Assembly: GCF_023228165.1 (NCBI RefSeq) | Contig: NZ_JALOBS010000018.1 | Coordinates: 1-64,000 of the forward strand | Source: Methylomonas sp. | GTDB taxonomy: Bacteria > Pseudomonadota > Gammaproteobacteria > Methylococcales > Methylomonadaceae | Direction of reading: 5' to 3' | Length of the DNA stretch: 64,000 nucleotides | The notes under the pieces: model-generated | What the model was told of the DNA's origin: nothing | Database searches by the model: none | The model's input: only the letters and a program-made list of their open reading frames with translations | Program-made: the position numbers and the translations under genes | Part shown: positions 17,437-25,724 of the stretch, piece by piece | Layout: each line of letters opens with the position of its first letter | How positions within the stretch are numbered: position 1 is the stretch's first letter

Positions 17437-18375
17437 TCTGGTAATTATTGCCTTTATGAGAGGTAGAGGGCCGCATTCATCGCGGTAAAGTTGTTGCCGC
17501 GTATCGGGTTGCTTCGGCAACCGGCGGACCGCTGTTCTACTTGATATTCAAGAAATTATTCGATGTAGGCCTCTGATAGACGTCCGGGAAGGTTAGCATT
17601 TTGGTAAACTAACCGGGTTTCGATTGGCGCAGCTAGGATATTGGCAGCCTTTGGCTGGCCATGGTATGTACAGATAATTCCAAAGGCTTGCATCTAAACG
17701 GCGATGATGGGCATGACCGCAAAAGGAAGGTCGCAGGTTAATTGTTGAGCACGGAGCAGCTATCGTTGATTTGGTCAGAAAAATGGCGACCCCAGGGAAG
17801 AGAATATAGTTGTTGTCGGAAGACATCAGTGAAACATCGCGTATCGATAGACGATCAGGCTGGTTTTTTGGGGGGGCGAGCAGCTCATCGTTGCGATCTG
17901 ATGGACGCTAAAATGCGCTTCCTTAAATTATTGAGTGAGTGTGTCATGGCTTGTCTGTATTGCAGATTCGCGCCGCGAGGTTAGAACCATTTACCCGATT
18001 GCATAGGTCTGTGGAGAGGTTACCGCACCCTAACACTGCTGTGTTGAGTGGGGCATTATTGATGTGGCTAATGAATTAAGCAGTAAAGCCCTGTTACGTA
18101 ACAAGAAACTGTCTACAAGTGTGACTTAATCTCAAAATTGCAGAATTTATCGGCCGCCTGCTAGAGTTAGACGAGTGGCTCGCCTAAAAATTACACATCT
18201 AATTGTGACGGAACAATGTTCCAAAACGAGCTGGCGTATCTTCTACAAAGCGGGTGCGAAATGTATTGATGGCACGTGAGAGTAAAAGTTATGCAGTTAA
18301 CTCCAATATTCAAGGAATGCAGGCGTGCTTGCATCTGAACGCTTATATCGATCAACCTCAATTGGTACCTGATAA
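17437..18375. other. Gene-free interval of about 940 bases
   Basis: No convincing gene is seen. Open frames such as 17742-17984 are short, have no SD and no recognisable protein text. A perfect 13-base palindrome, GGAACAATGTTCC, lies at 18210-18222, about 180 bases before the PhnD-like gene, and could be an operator. The interval marks the left border of the AT-rich block at 18.4-21.2 kb and may be insertion debris. Confidence 0.45.
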
Positions 18376-18393
18376 ATGAATGCAAAGGCGATA

Positions 18394-19299
18394 ATGAAAG
18401 CTGCTTTGCTCGTTTACTGCGTGTTCGGTGTGATGCTGAGCTGCGCTCAGGATGTGCCGCTTCGGAAAGAAGGGCGGTTGAATATGGGGTACTATTTTTA
18501 TTCTATTAATGAAACCGTCAACAGAGCCGATGTGGAAGTGACTTTAAATTTTTGGGCCAAGGACTTGTTTGAAATGGAAGGCAAAAAACATAATTTTACA
18601 ATAACCTCATCGAAAGCCACGTTGTATGAAGATATCCTGGCAATGAAACATGACTTCATAAATGGTGAGTTAGATATGATAATCGCCCCACCAATGCTGA
18701 TTGCCAAATACTTTAAGCGGTCTAGTTTGATGGATGGATTCATGGGGGTTTTGGAGGACAAAAAATCCGAATACTTATATTTAATTGTTAATGCTGATAA
18801 GAACATTAATAGCATTAGAAACTTATCAGGTAAGCGGTTGGTAATACAAGCGCATGATGAAACGGCTGAAATATTTTTGGATAGATTAGTCTTGAAAGAG
18901 TTTAAAAAAAGTTATAAAGAAATAAATTTAACCCTGCAGAATCAAAAAAAATCCAATCGGATAGTGTTAGACGTGTTTTTTAAAAATGCCGATGCAGCAG
19001 TGGTTTATGGGAGTGCTTACGACACCATGGTTGAGCTAAATCCTCAAATAAAAAATAAGGTAAAAATATTGGCTAATTATCCGTTGAAAAGTAAAAATTT
19101 TAGTTATTTTAGACGTGATTACCCGTTAATAAAAGAATTAAATAAAGCTGCCATAACATTTGAAAATACACCGAGAGGCAAGCAAATTCTTGAGATTTTT
19201 AAGACGCCTAATATTGATTATTGTAAAGTTAACGATCTAGATGTTTTTGATCATCTCTATAAAGACTATCTCGATTTAAAAGAACAGGCCGGTAAGTGA
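18394..19299 (+). CDS. PhnD-like substrate-binding lipoprotein
   Basis: The 301-residue protein resembles periplasmic binding proteins of the phosphate/phosphonate (PhnD) type: LNMGYYFYSINETVNRADVE at the start, DILAMKHDFINGELDMIIAPP (the usual GxxDxxxxxP block), LSGKRLVIQAHDE, and NADAAVVYGSAYDTMVELNP. The leader MKAALLVYCVFGVMLSC ends in a lipobox, so it is probably membrane-anchored. AAAGG five bases before the ATG at 18394 is preferred over the ATG at 18376. No ABC transporter genes are adjacent; a sensor kinase follows after 353 bases, suggesting a sensing rather than uptake role (inference). The gene is notably AT-rich compared with its neighbours. Confidence 0.7.
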   Translation: MKAALLVYCVFGVMLSCAQDVPLRKEGRLNMGYYFYSINETVNRADVEVTLNFWAKDLFEMEGKKHNFTITSSKATLYEDILAMKHDFINGELDMIIAPPMLIAKYFKRSSLMDGFMGVLEDKKSEYLYLIVNADKNINSIRNLSGKRLVIQAHDETAEIFLDRLVLKEFKKSYKEINLTLQNQKKSNRIVLDVFFKNADAAVVYGSAYDTMVELNPQIKNKVKILANYPLKSKNFSYFRRDYPLIKELNKAAITFENTPRGKQILEIFKTPNIDYCKVNDLDVFDHLYKDYLDLKEQAGK

Positions 19300-19652
19300 A
19301 AAATAAACCTTGCCGGTTGCTTGGCAATAGTTTAATTTATACATACATGCAAGTAGCCTCTAATATATATATCTTGAAAGTAAGGCGTCGGAGTTAAAGG
19401 GTTTTAGCAATCTATGATGGATGCCCTTTGGGTGGTGTAATATGCTGAAAGATCAAATAAAACTATCTTCTTCTGCAATCAATCAGAGTCTGAAAGCGGT
19501 TCGACTTCTGTAAGGTATTAATAGCGGCATTGGTAGTATCATTCTCGGTTTGTAGTTATAAATAATAAAATATATCTTCAGCGATAAAATACTTTTTTTA
19601 TTATATGATTAATAATTATGATTATAAGCGCATCCGAGCTATCTGATTAGTT
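19300..19652. other. AT-rich gap between PhnD-like gene and sensor kinase
   Basis: This 353-base stretch holds no convincing gene. A 23-codon frame at 19442 (MLKDQIKL...) has only a weak GGTGG upstream. Runs of TATATATAT and AATAATAAAATATA near 19360 and 19560 could serve as promoter elements for the kinase gene. Confidence 0.35.
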
Positions 19653-21242
19653 ATGTCTAATAAACCAAGACGTACAATTTTTTTACGGGTATTTTTGTTT
19701 TTTGCATTCTTGGTTATGGCAATAACGCTTTTCTTTGCATTTATGGTTATTCCCATGCAGAAAACCGCATTGCAACAAATCATGTATACGCAAGCCGAGA
19801 CAGTCTCTAAATCTATTGTTCAAGCTACTTCGGATGCAATTATAAGCAAAGACTTCGGCTTTATTGTTGAGCACAATGTTGAGGTTTTAAAAAATAACGC
19901 TAGTATTCATTATATTTTGATATCGCCTAAGCAAGGCGAAAAAATATTTGTTAATCAAAAGAACTGGCATTTGTTAAGTTCGCTGGATACCAATGTCGGG
20001 TCCCTGGAGATTAATAAAATAGCTTATAAAATTACGGATTACGATCATATAAAAAATGTATATCATTTCGTCTATCCTATTCAATTTTCAGGCATAGACT
20101 GGGGTTGGTTGCATATTGGATTCTCGACTGCGGAATATGATAAATATACGCATGACATGTATTATCAAATAATTTATATAATTGGTGCATCCTTGGTTTT
20201 AATTTTAATTGTTGGTTACTTTTTCGCGCGTTGGATTTCCGGTCCTGTTTCCACAATTAGCCAGTTGGCGACTCAGGTTGCCGCAGGGGATTTAACCGTT
20301 AGGTCTACTATTAAACGTAATGATGAAATTGGGGTGCTTTCCGATAGCTTTAATCAAATGGTGGATTCTTTAATGGCTTCCAATCAATACCTTGAACATT
20401 ACAATCAGGAGTTGGAAAGCGAAGTGACGAAAAGGACGCAAGAACTAGCCGATTTAAATATCGATTTGGATAAAAAGATTAAGGAAGAGGTTGCCAAAAG
20501 TAAGAGGCAGGAGGCATTGTTGATCCATCAATCGCGATCGGCAGCCATGGGCGAAATGATAGGTGCTATTGCTCATCAATGGCGGCAGCCTTTAAATGCC
20601 TTAGGCCTGGTTCAGCAAAATCTGCACTTAAGATATAAGTTGGGCAAGTTGGATGAGGCTTTCATGCTTTCGAGCATGGATAAATCCGATCGCTTGATTC
20701 AAAAAATGTCCACGACTATCGATGATTTTAGAAATTTTTTCAAGCCTAATAAGCAAGTTGAATCGTTTAATGTTAAGCATATTATTCAATCAACTACCGA
20801 GTTATTGGAAGCGCAATTAAAAAATAATGATATTAAGCTTATTATTAATTGCGATGAGGATTATATTATAGATGGGCTTGAGGGTGAGTTTTCTCAAGTT
20901 ATTCTTAATTTAATTAATAATGCTAAAGATGTTTTAATCGAGAATAAGTCCGAGCAGCCCAGTATAGAAATATCGGTTCACAAAAAAAATGACCAGATTA
21001 CCGTTGTAACGGTTAAGGATAATGCCGGCGGTATTCCAGACAGCATTTTTGACAAAATTTATGATCCCTATTTTACGACCAAGGAAGAAGGAAAGGGTAC
21101 CGGTATCGGCTTATATATGTCGAAAATTATTATCGAGAATAATATGGGCGGGACCTTGCATGCTTTCAATGATGCTGATGGGGCCAATTTCGTGATTGAA
21201 TTAAAAGATAAGCCTCTTGTTAAAGTCAAGCCAATTGCATGA
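19653..21242 (+). CDS. Orphan membrane sensor histidine kinase
   Basis: The 529-residue kinase has TM1 (about 10-33), a periplasmic domain (34-170), TM2 (172-192), a HAMP domain (193-245, ending RNDEIGVLSDSFNQMVDSL), a coiled linker, the phospho-acceptor His308 in AIAHQWRQPLNAL, and a complete ATPase domain: N box NLINNAKDVL, G1 DNAGGIP, F box FTTK and G2 GKGTGIGLYMSK. The HQWRQPLN type of H box is common in kinases that respond to small ligands. No response regulator is adjacent. With the PhnD-like lipoprotein upstream it may form a ligand-sensing pair. Low GC and AAA/ATT-rich codons suggest acquisition by transfer. Confidence 0.88.
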   Translation: MSNKPRRTIFLRVFLFFAFLVMAITLFFAFMVIPMQKTALQQIMYTQAETVSKSIVQATSDAIISKDFGFIVEHNVEVLKNNASIHYILISPKQGEKIFVNQKNWHLLSSLDTNVGSLEINKIAYKITDYDHIKNVYHFVYPIQFSGIDWGWLHIGFSTAEYDKYTHDMYYQIIYIIGASLVLILIVGYFFARWISGPVSTISQLATQVAAGDLTVRSTIKRNDEIGVLSDSFNQMVDSLMASNQYLEHYNQELESEVTKRTQELADLNIDLDKKIKEEVAKSKRQEALLIHQSRSAAMGEMIGAIAHQWRQPLNALGLVQQNLHLRYKLGKLDEAFMLSSMDKSDRLIQKMSTTIDDFRNFFKPNKQVESFNVKHIIQSTTELLEAQLKNNDIKLIINCDEDYIIDGLEGEFSQVILNLINNAKDVLIENKSEQPSIEISVHKKNDQITVVTVKDNAGGIPDSIFDKIYDPYFTTKEEGKGTGIGLYMSKIIIENNMGGTLHAFNDADGANFVIELKDKPLVKVKPIA

Positions 21243-21279
21243 TTGAACTGATGCATTATTTACATTGGGTTTTTTCTTG

Positions 21280-22470
21280 ATGTCTTATACCGCGACGGCT
21301 GATGTGCTGGTGATTGGTGCTGGTGCCTCCGGCCTGATGTGCGCAATAGAAGCTGCAAAAAGGGGGCGTGGCGTGTGTGTGCTTGAGCATGCCAACCGTC
21401 CCGGTAAAAAAATTCTCATGTCTGGCGGTGGCCGCTGTAACTTTACCAATTACACGGTTGAGCCGGAGCATTATATTTCCCATAACCCACATTTTTGTAA
21501 GTCGGCCCTAAAGCGTTTCAATCAATGGGACTTTTTGGCACTGGTGCAGCGCTATAAAATTTCATTCCATGAACGTCTGCACGGACAATTGTTTTGTGAT
21601 AATAGCGCGAAAGATATTTTAGACATGCTGCTGGCCGAAAGCCGGCAACACGGTGTGGAACTGAAAATACCCTGTGCTATTCAACAGGTATCCCATGCAG
21701 CGGGTGGCGGGTTTCGGGTGCAAACTTCGCAAGGGGACATGCGTTGCCAATCATTGGTGGTGGCGACGGGAGGCTTATCTATCCCTAAGATGGGTGCCAC
21801 GCCGTTCGGTTATCAATTGGCGGAGCAATTCGGTATCAAAGTTTGGCCGACGCGCGCCGGTTTAGTACCCTTGACGTTGCAACCCGTCGATAAGGAGGTT
21901 TTTTCCGCCTTGACCGGTATTGCCGTGCCTTGCGAAGTAATTTTTCAAAATCACTGCTTTAAGGAGAATTTGTTATTTACCCATCGAGGTCTCAGTGGTC
22001 CCGCCATTTTGCAGATTTCCTCTTATTGGCAGCCAGGTGAGTCCTTACAGATCAATTGCTTGCCCGATATGCATTTATTCAAGTTATTGAAACAGCAGCG
22101 TGGCCAGGGTAATAAGCTGAAACTTAAAACCTGGCTAGCCGACTATCTGCCTAAGCGACTGTTGCAGGCGTTAATACCCGAGCCACTACTGGAATGCAAT
22201 CTGGTTGATTGTTCCGACAAGCAATTGCAGCAGGTCGCCAATCACATCCAAGCCTGGCACATTAAACCGAATGGCAGCGAAGGCTATCGCACCGCTGAAG
22301 TAACATTGGGCGGTGTCGATTGTGATGCTTTGTCATCAAAAACCATGGAATGCTTGCAGGTGCCGGGTCTGTTTTTTATTGGCGAAGTGGTCGATGTGAG
22401 CGGCTGGTTAGGTGGGTACAATTTTCAATGGGCGTGGTCATCTGGCTGGTGCGCAGGGCAATATGTCTAA
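21280..22470 (+). CDS. HI0933/BaiN-family flavoprotein (YhiN-like)
   Basis: The 396-residue protein is an NAD(P)/FAD-dependent oxidoreductase of the HI0933 family. The FAD motif is VLVIGAGASGLMCAIEA; the family signature PGKKILMSGGGRCNFTN follows, and the C-terminus has AEVTLGGVD, PGLFFIGEVVDVSGWLGGYN and FQWAWSSGW. Members are annotated variously as YhiN, BaiN-like or RdsA-like; the substrate here is unknown. An upstream TTG at 21265 keeps the frame open, but the ATG at 21280 gives the family's N-terminus. It starts 37 bases after the sensor kinase, though its base composition is that of the host. Confidence 0.88.
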   Translation: MSYTATADVLVIGAGASGLMCAIEAAKRGRGVCVLEHANRPGKKILMSGGGRCNFTNYTVEPEHYISHNPHFCKSALKRFNQWDFLALVQRYKISFHERLHGQLFCDNSAKDILDMLLAESRQHGVELKIPCAIQQVSHAAGGGFRVQTSQGDMRCQSLVVATGGLSIPKMGATPFGYQLAEQFGIKVWPTRAGLVPLTLQPVDKEVFSALTGIAVPCEVIFQNHCFKENLLFTHRGLSGPAILQISSYWQPGESLQINCLPDMHLFKLLKQQRGQGNKLKLKTWLADYLPKRLLQALIPEPLLECNLVDCSDKQLQQVANHIQAWHIKPNGSEGYRTAEVTLGGVDCDALSSKTMECLQVPGLFFIGEVVDVSGWLGGYNFQWAWSSGWCAGQYV

Positions 22471-22898
22471 TTGCATTCAAAAACACTCCGGCATATTCGC
22501 CCCAAACCAGCCACCCATTCCGATACGATTACGCCAGTAGTGAGTGGGGGCTTTAGAAAGTGGCGAATTGTCGCAATCGACCCAATACCGACTGTCGACC
22601 GAAGTGATCAAATGACAGCCATATGATCGTTACCAGTCAGAGACGAAAACAAGATTAGAACTGTAAGCAGCTGATCAAAGAAAAGATTCTGAGTTCCAGG
22701 ATTGGATTCCCATGGCTCGAATAAATGCACCGAGGCCAGGCGATGTATTGATTTCTTACGGGCGAATGCCGTACCCAAACTTAGCGGCCTTATGCGAATT
22801 GTGCACTGAAAAAATAGCGTCGCATAACCATTAGCCGCGTTAGAGCAGAATAAAATACACTCTCCCTACATGCATCAACTTTATGGGGTATTCCTTAG
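22471..22898. other. Intergenic interval, possible repeat debris
   Basis: This 428-base stretch shows no convincing gene. The text at 22488-22625, with GCGAATTGTCGCAATCGACCC followed by CCGACTGTCGACCG, resembles a non-coding repeat commonly seen at gene ends in gammaproteobacteria, but only one copy is visible here. Confidence 0.3.
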
Positions 22899-23081
22899 AT
22901 GAAGATCATCCTACACTCAGAAGATGTTCTAATCGTCAAAACTGAGAAAGTCCTCATTGTTCTGTTCGGACTGGGTTTTTTGCTTTTCGCCGGTTTAGCC
23001 CTACATTCCTATGTGGCCTATAAAGGGACGGTGCAGCAAGGCATCTTTAGAAGAATTGAATCCCATCATATGTTCTGTTAG
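22899..23081 (+). CDS. Possible small single-pass membrane protein (60 residues)
   Basis: The frame encodes MKIILHSEDVLIVKTEKVLI, then a hydrophobic helix (about residues 18-36), a short hydrophilic part and RRIESHHMFC. The SD is weak (GGGG 12 bases before the ATG). No family is recognised and expression is uncertain. Confidence 0.3.
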   Translation: MKIILHSEDVLIVKTEKVLIVLFGLGFLLFAGLALHSYVAYKGTVQQGIFRRIESHHMFC

Positions 23082-23118
23082 TCTGTAGGTAATAACGATA
23101 CACATGGAGTAGCCCGAA

Positions 23119-23904
23119 ATGCGCAAAACCATTGCCTTTACCTATTTCGCAATTCTATTGACTAATCCTTTAACGGCAAACGCCGTTCAGGTCCGCATGG
23201 ATTATACCGGTGTCGCTACTCTCGCGACCGGTATTTTCGGCGACGAAACTGTCACCTTGCTAAACGGCTATGCCGCCGATGGCTTTGTCAGCGGCTCTTT
23301 TTTTATCGACACCGAGTTTACTGAGTCACCAACCACCTTTTCAACTTCGACGGATCATCACAATGAATACGTGCCCAATGATAGTCCGAATTTGAATGAA
23401 ATTTGGGGGCTTAACGTTCTGTATGGTTTGGAATCTCACACCACGGCAGCCAATCAACGAGACCCCATAAGAGATCACCACAGGCTAATTCTGCAAGACC
23501 TGGAAAATAATGCATTCGGGCCTGACGACCGCTTTTACTACCAAGCAAACAGCTTTGCCAGTGGTGACGACGTAGGTGGAATTTATTTGGATGCGGATGA
23601 TTTAATTTCTGCCGGAGCGCCTTCATTAACCGGCGATTCGCTCAGTTTTACTTTCCTGGACAACTTGGCCCAACGTTTAATGTTTCTACCAGAGCAAAAC
23701 TATCAGGGACAATATAACGTTTTTAACTCGAGCAACCAGGAAATTGGCCGTTTAGAATGGGAAATAACTGGATTGACAGCGACGCTAATTCCCGTGGCAC
23801 AAGTCCCACTTCCTCCATCATTTTTTTCGTTTGCAAGTTCGATACTGTTGATCATTGGCTTTTGGAGAAAACCAAACCTACCGAGTCTTCATAGCGTTCG
23901 ATAG
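23119..23904 (+). CDS. Exported protein with PEP-CTERM-like C-terminus
   Basis: The 261-residue protein has a signal peptide (cleavage near ANA) and a mature region of Asp/Asn/Thr-rich extracellular character. It ends with VPLPPSFFSFASSILLIIGF followed by WRKP: a VPxP motif, one hydrophobic helix and a basic tail. That is the layout of PEP-CTERM sorting signals processed by exosortase, in a divergent form. GGAG eleven bases before the ATG supports the start. The next gene has a similar tail. Surface or biofilm matrix function is inferred from the family. Confidence 0.65.
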   Translation: MRKTIAFTYFAILLTNPLTANAVQVRMDYTGVATLATGIFGDETVTLLNGYAADGFVSGSFFIDTEFTESPTTFSTSTDHHNEYVPNDSPNLNEIWGLNVLYGLESHTTAANQRDPIRDHHRLILQDLENNAFGPDDRFYYQANSFASGDDVGGIYLDADDLISAGAPSLTGDSLSFTFLDNLAQRLMFLPEQNYQGQYNVFNSSNQEIGRLEWEITGLTATLIPVAQVPLPPSFFSFASSILLIIGFWRKPNLPSLHSVR

Positions 23905-24029
23905 ATTTGCAAAAACAGGCAGAATTGATCGGGAACTCATTTCTCAGATGATAACTAGTCGATGTGCAATGGATTTACACTGTAATCAATTCGGCCACGA
24001 TAATTACCTTTACAAACTAGGAGGTCATC

Positions 24030-24704
24030 TTGAAATTAAAAAATCTTGTTTACCTGCCAGTCTTTCTGGTTTCATTCAATGCAAGTGCTGCACTGGAATC
24101 GCGGCTTGGCGGGCAAGCCGTCTATGACACCGACCGAAATATCACTTGGCTCGCCGACGCAAATGCCGCGATAGGATCGGTTTACGATAATAACGCTCAA
24201 GATGGGAGGTTGGATTGGTTCAACGCCACGGCGTGGGTCAGCACGTTAAATGTGTCCGGCATTACCGGTTGGCGATTACCGACTACATTGATCCCGGATG
24301 CCTCTTGCGGTATGGATACATCGTCCACAACCAGTAGTTTCGATTGCACCGGCAGTGAAATGGGACATCTGTTCTACGAGGAACTTGGAGGCCAATCAGG
24401 ACAAAGCATCGCGGTAGGGCATAATGCCAATTACGACCTGTTTCAAAATGTCATGACCGGCAGTGCCTATTGGTCAGGTACCGAATATGAGCCAAACACA
24501 GATCAGGCTTATTATTTCTATTTTGTCGATGGGATTCAGTACAAACAAACCAAAGGTCCAAATTTCGGTTTCCATGCCTGGGCGGTCCACGATGGTGATG
24601 TGAGCGCAATACCTATTCCAACCGTTGGATGGCTTTTCAGTATTGGGGTACTAATGTTGTTTGGCCCATCGAAAATGCGCGCTATAAAAAATACGGCGAA
24701 ATAA
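24030..24704 (+). CDS. DUF1566 exported protein with PEP-CTERM-like tail
   Basis: The start is a TTG with AGGAGG five bases before it, which decides it. The 224-residue product has a signal peptide (cleavage after ASA), a DUF1566 (Lcl C-terminal-like) domain with NITWLADANAA, DWFNATAWVSTLNVSGITGW, RLPT and SAYWSGTEY, and a C-terminal IPIPTVGWLFSIGVLMLFG plus a basic tail. That tail is a variant of the VPVPAAVWLF type of PEP-CTERM signal. It is probably exported and anchored or released by exosortase. It lies 125 bases after another PEP-CTERM-like gene. Confidence 0.75.
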   Translation: MKLKNLVYLPVFLVSFNASAALESRLGGQAVYDTDRNITWLADANAAIGSVYDNNAQDGRLDWFNATAWVSTLNVSGITGWRLPTTLIPDASCGMDTSSTTSSFDCTGSEMGHLFYEELGGQSGQSIAVGHNANYDLFQNVMTGSAYWSGTEYEPNTDQAYYFYFVDGIQYKQTKGPNFGFHAWAVHDGDVSAIPIPTVGWLFSIGVLMLFGPSKMRAIKNTAK

Positions 24705-24811
24705 CCAAGATTGTTGGATTTCCTGCAAGCATAAGCCAAATACTTTTACGCGCGAAGCCGCTTGGCCCATTGATAGAAAAGTTAGGGATTACCGAAGGAT
24801 GATTTTAAGGA

Positions 24812-24829
24812 AAGACGGGGACACGTCTT
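24812..24829. repeat. Short REP-like inverted repeat
   Basis: AAGACG and CGTCTT flank GGGACA, giving AAGACGGGGACACGTCTT. This resembles REP elements and the ends of REP-associated transposase debris. No transposase is present in the surrounding 280 bases. Confidence 0.35.
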
Positions 24830-24988
24830 GGAATCAATCTTTATGGCTAAACACTGTCAGGCAGCTATCCATTCAAGTGCTGCCATAGCTAATCTTATCG
24901 TAGGCGACGGCTTGTGGCCGATCTAAGGCGTTCAAAACTTGGCTGGGTTTTGTGTCGGAAAGGTGGTGGGTTTGTTCGGAATACACAA

Positions 24989-25618
24989 CTAGTGCCTGTA
25001 ACTGCGCATTTGCCCGACCAATACGCCCTGAATTTCTACTTGGCTTGGCTGATAATGCATGGCCTGCATGCTGGAATTGGCCGGGATAAGCAAGGTTTCG
25101 TGAGGGTATTGCTCGATGAACTTTAAGGTGGCTTCGGTTTTATCCACCAGGGCCACCACGATTTCGCCGTTACGGGCGTGGCAACGTTGTTCGATGATGA
25201 CCCAGTCGCCATCGTAAATACCTTTCTCTATCATCGAATCCCCCTTCACCTTTAATACGTAACAAGGGTTATCGGTTTTGATCTGGTTGGGGATAGTCAT
25301 GTATTCTTGGTTTTCAATGGCTTCGATGGGCTTGCCGGCGGCAATGACGCCGACATAACGCAAGCTATTTTCATTGTTTTCGTTAGCTTGACTGATTTGT
25401 TTGGCTTTCTCGGTCAAGCGTACGCCACGGTGTTTCCTGTCCATCGGCTCGATCAAGCCAATCTCAATGAGGTCTTGAACGATGCGATGCAGAGAGCCGC
25501 GCGACTTTAAACCCAGCGCAGTACATAACTTATCCAACGAGAGCGGCTGGCTAAAGTTTTGTTGATTTTGTAATAAAAAATCAATGATTTCGTGTTGCTT
25601 GCGCGTTAAGGCATCCAT
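24989..25618 (-). CDS. lexA: LexA family SOS repressor
   Basis: The 209-residue protein has an N-terminal winged helix (LTRKQHEIIDFLL, LCTALGLKSRGSLHRIVQDL) and a C-terminal S24 peptidase fold. The self-cleavage site is Ala94-Gly95 (VIAAGKP). The catalytic serine is Ser128 (KGDSMIEKGI) and the lysine Lys166 (EATLKF). It represses SOS genes and is inactivated by RecA-stimulated cleavage. The ATG at 25618 gives the canonical LexA start; an upstream TTG at 25672 lies inside the promoter region and is rejected. The linker is longer than in E. coli. It lies just downstream of mfd on the same strand, with its own promoter. Confidence 0.88.
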   Translation of the reverse strand: MDALTRKQHEIIDFLLQNQQNFSQPLSLDKLCTALGLKSRGSLHRIVQDLIEIGLIEPMDRKHRGVRLTEKAKQISQANENNENSLRYVGVIAAGKPIEAIENQEYMTIPNQIKTDNPCYVLKVKGDSMIEKGIYDGDWVIIEQRCHARNGEIVVALVDKTEATLKFIEQYPHETLLIPANSSMQAMHYQPSQVEIQGVLVGQMRSYRH

Positions 25619-25650
25619 GTATTGTTTCTCGTCGAATGGGTTTTTAGTTT

Positions 25651-25689
25651 GTTCTTGCTGAACATAGCACAAGCCCTTTATAAGAACAA
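25651..25689 (-). promoter_or_regulatory. lexA promoter with candidate self-operator
   Basis: Reading the minus strand, TTGTTC (25684-25689), a 17-base spacer and TATGTT (25661-25666) form a good sigma-70 promoter. GTTC-N5-GAAC (25651-25663), a perfect inverted repeat, overlaps the -10 element and the expected transcript start. Its position fits autoregulation by LexA, although the motif differs from the enterobacterial CTGT-N8-ACAG box. Confidence 0.55.
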
Positions 25690-25724
25690 TAGCAGAGCAA
25701 AATGTTTTAACTATCCGTTTTGGA

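Noticed and set aside
17742..17984. 80-codon open frame in the long gap
   Set aside because: Cys/Arg/Trp-rich sequence without family resemblance and without an SD; typical of chance frames.
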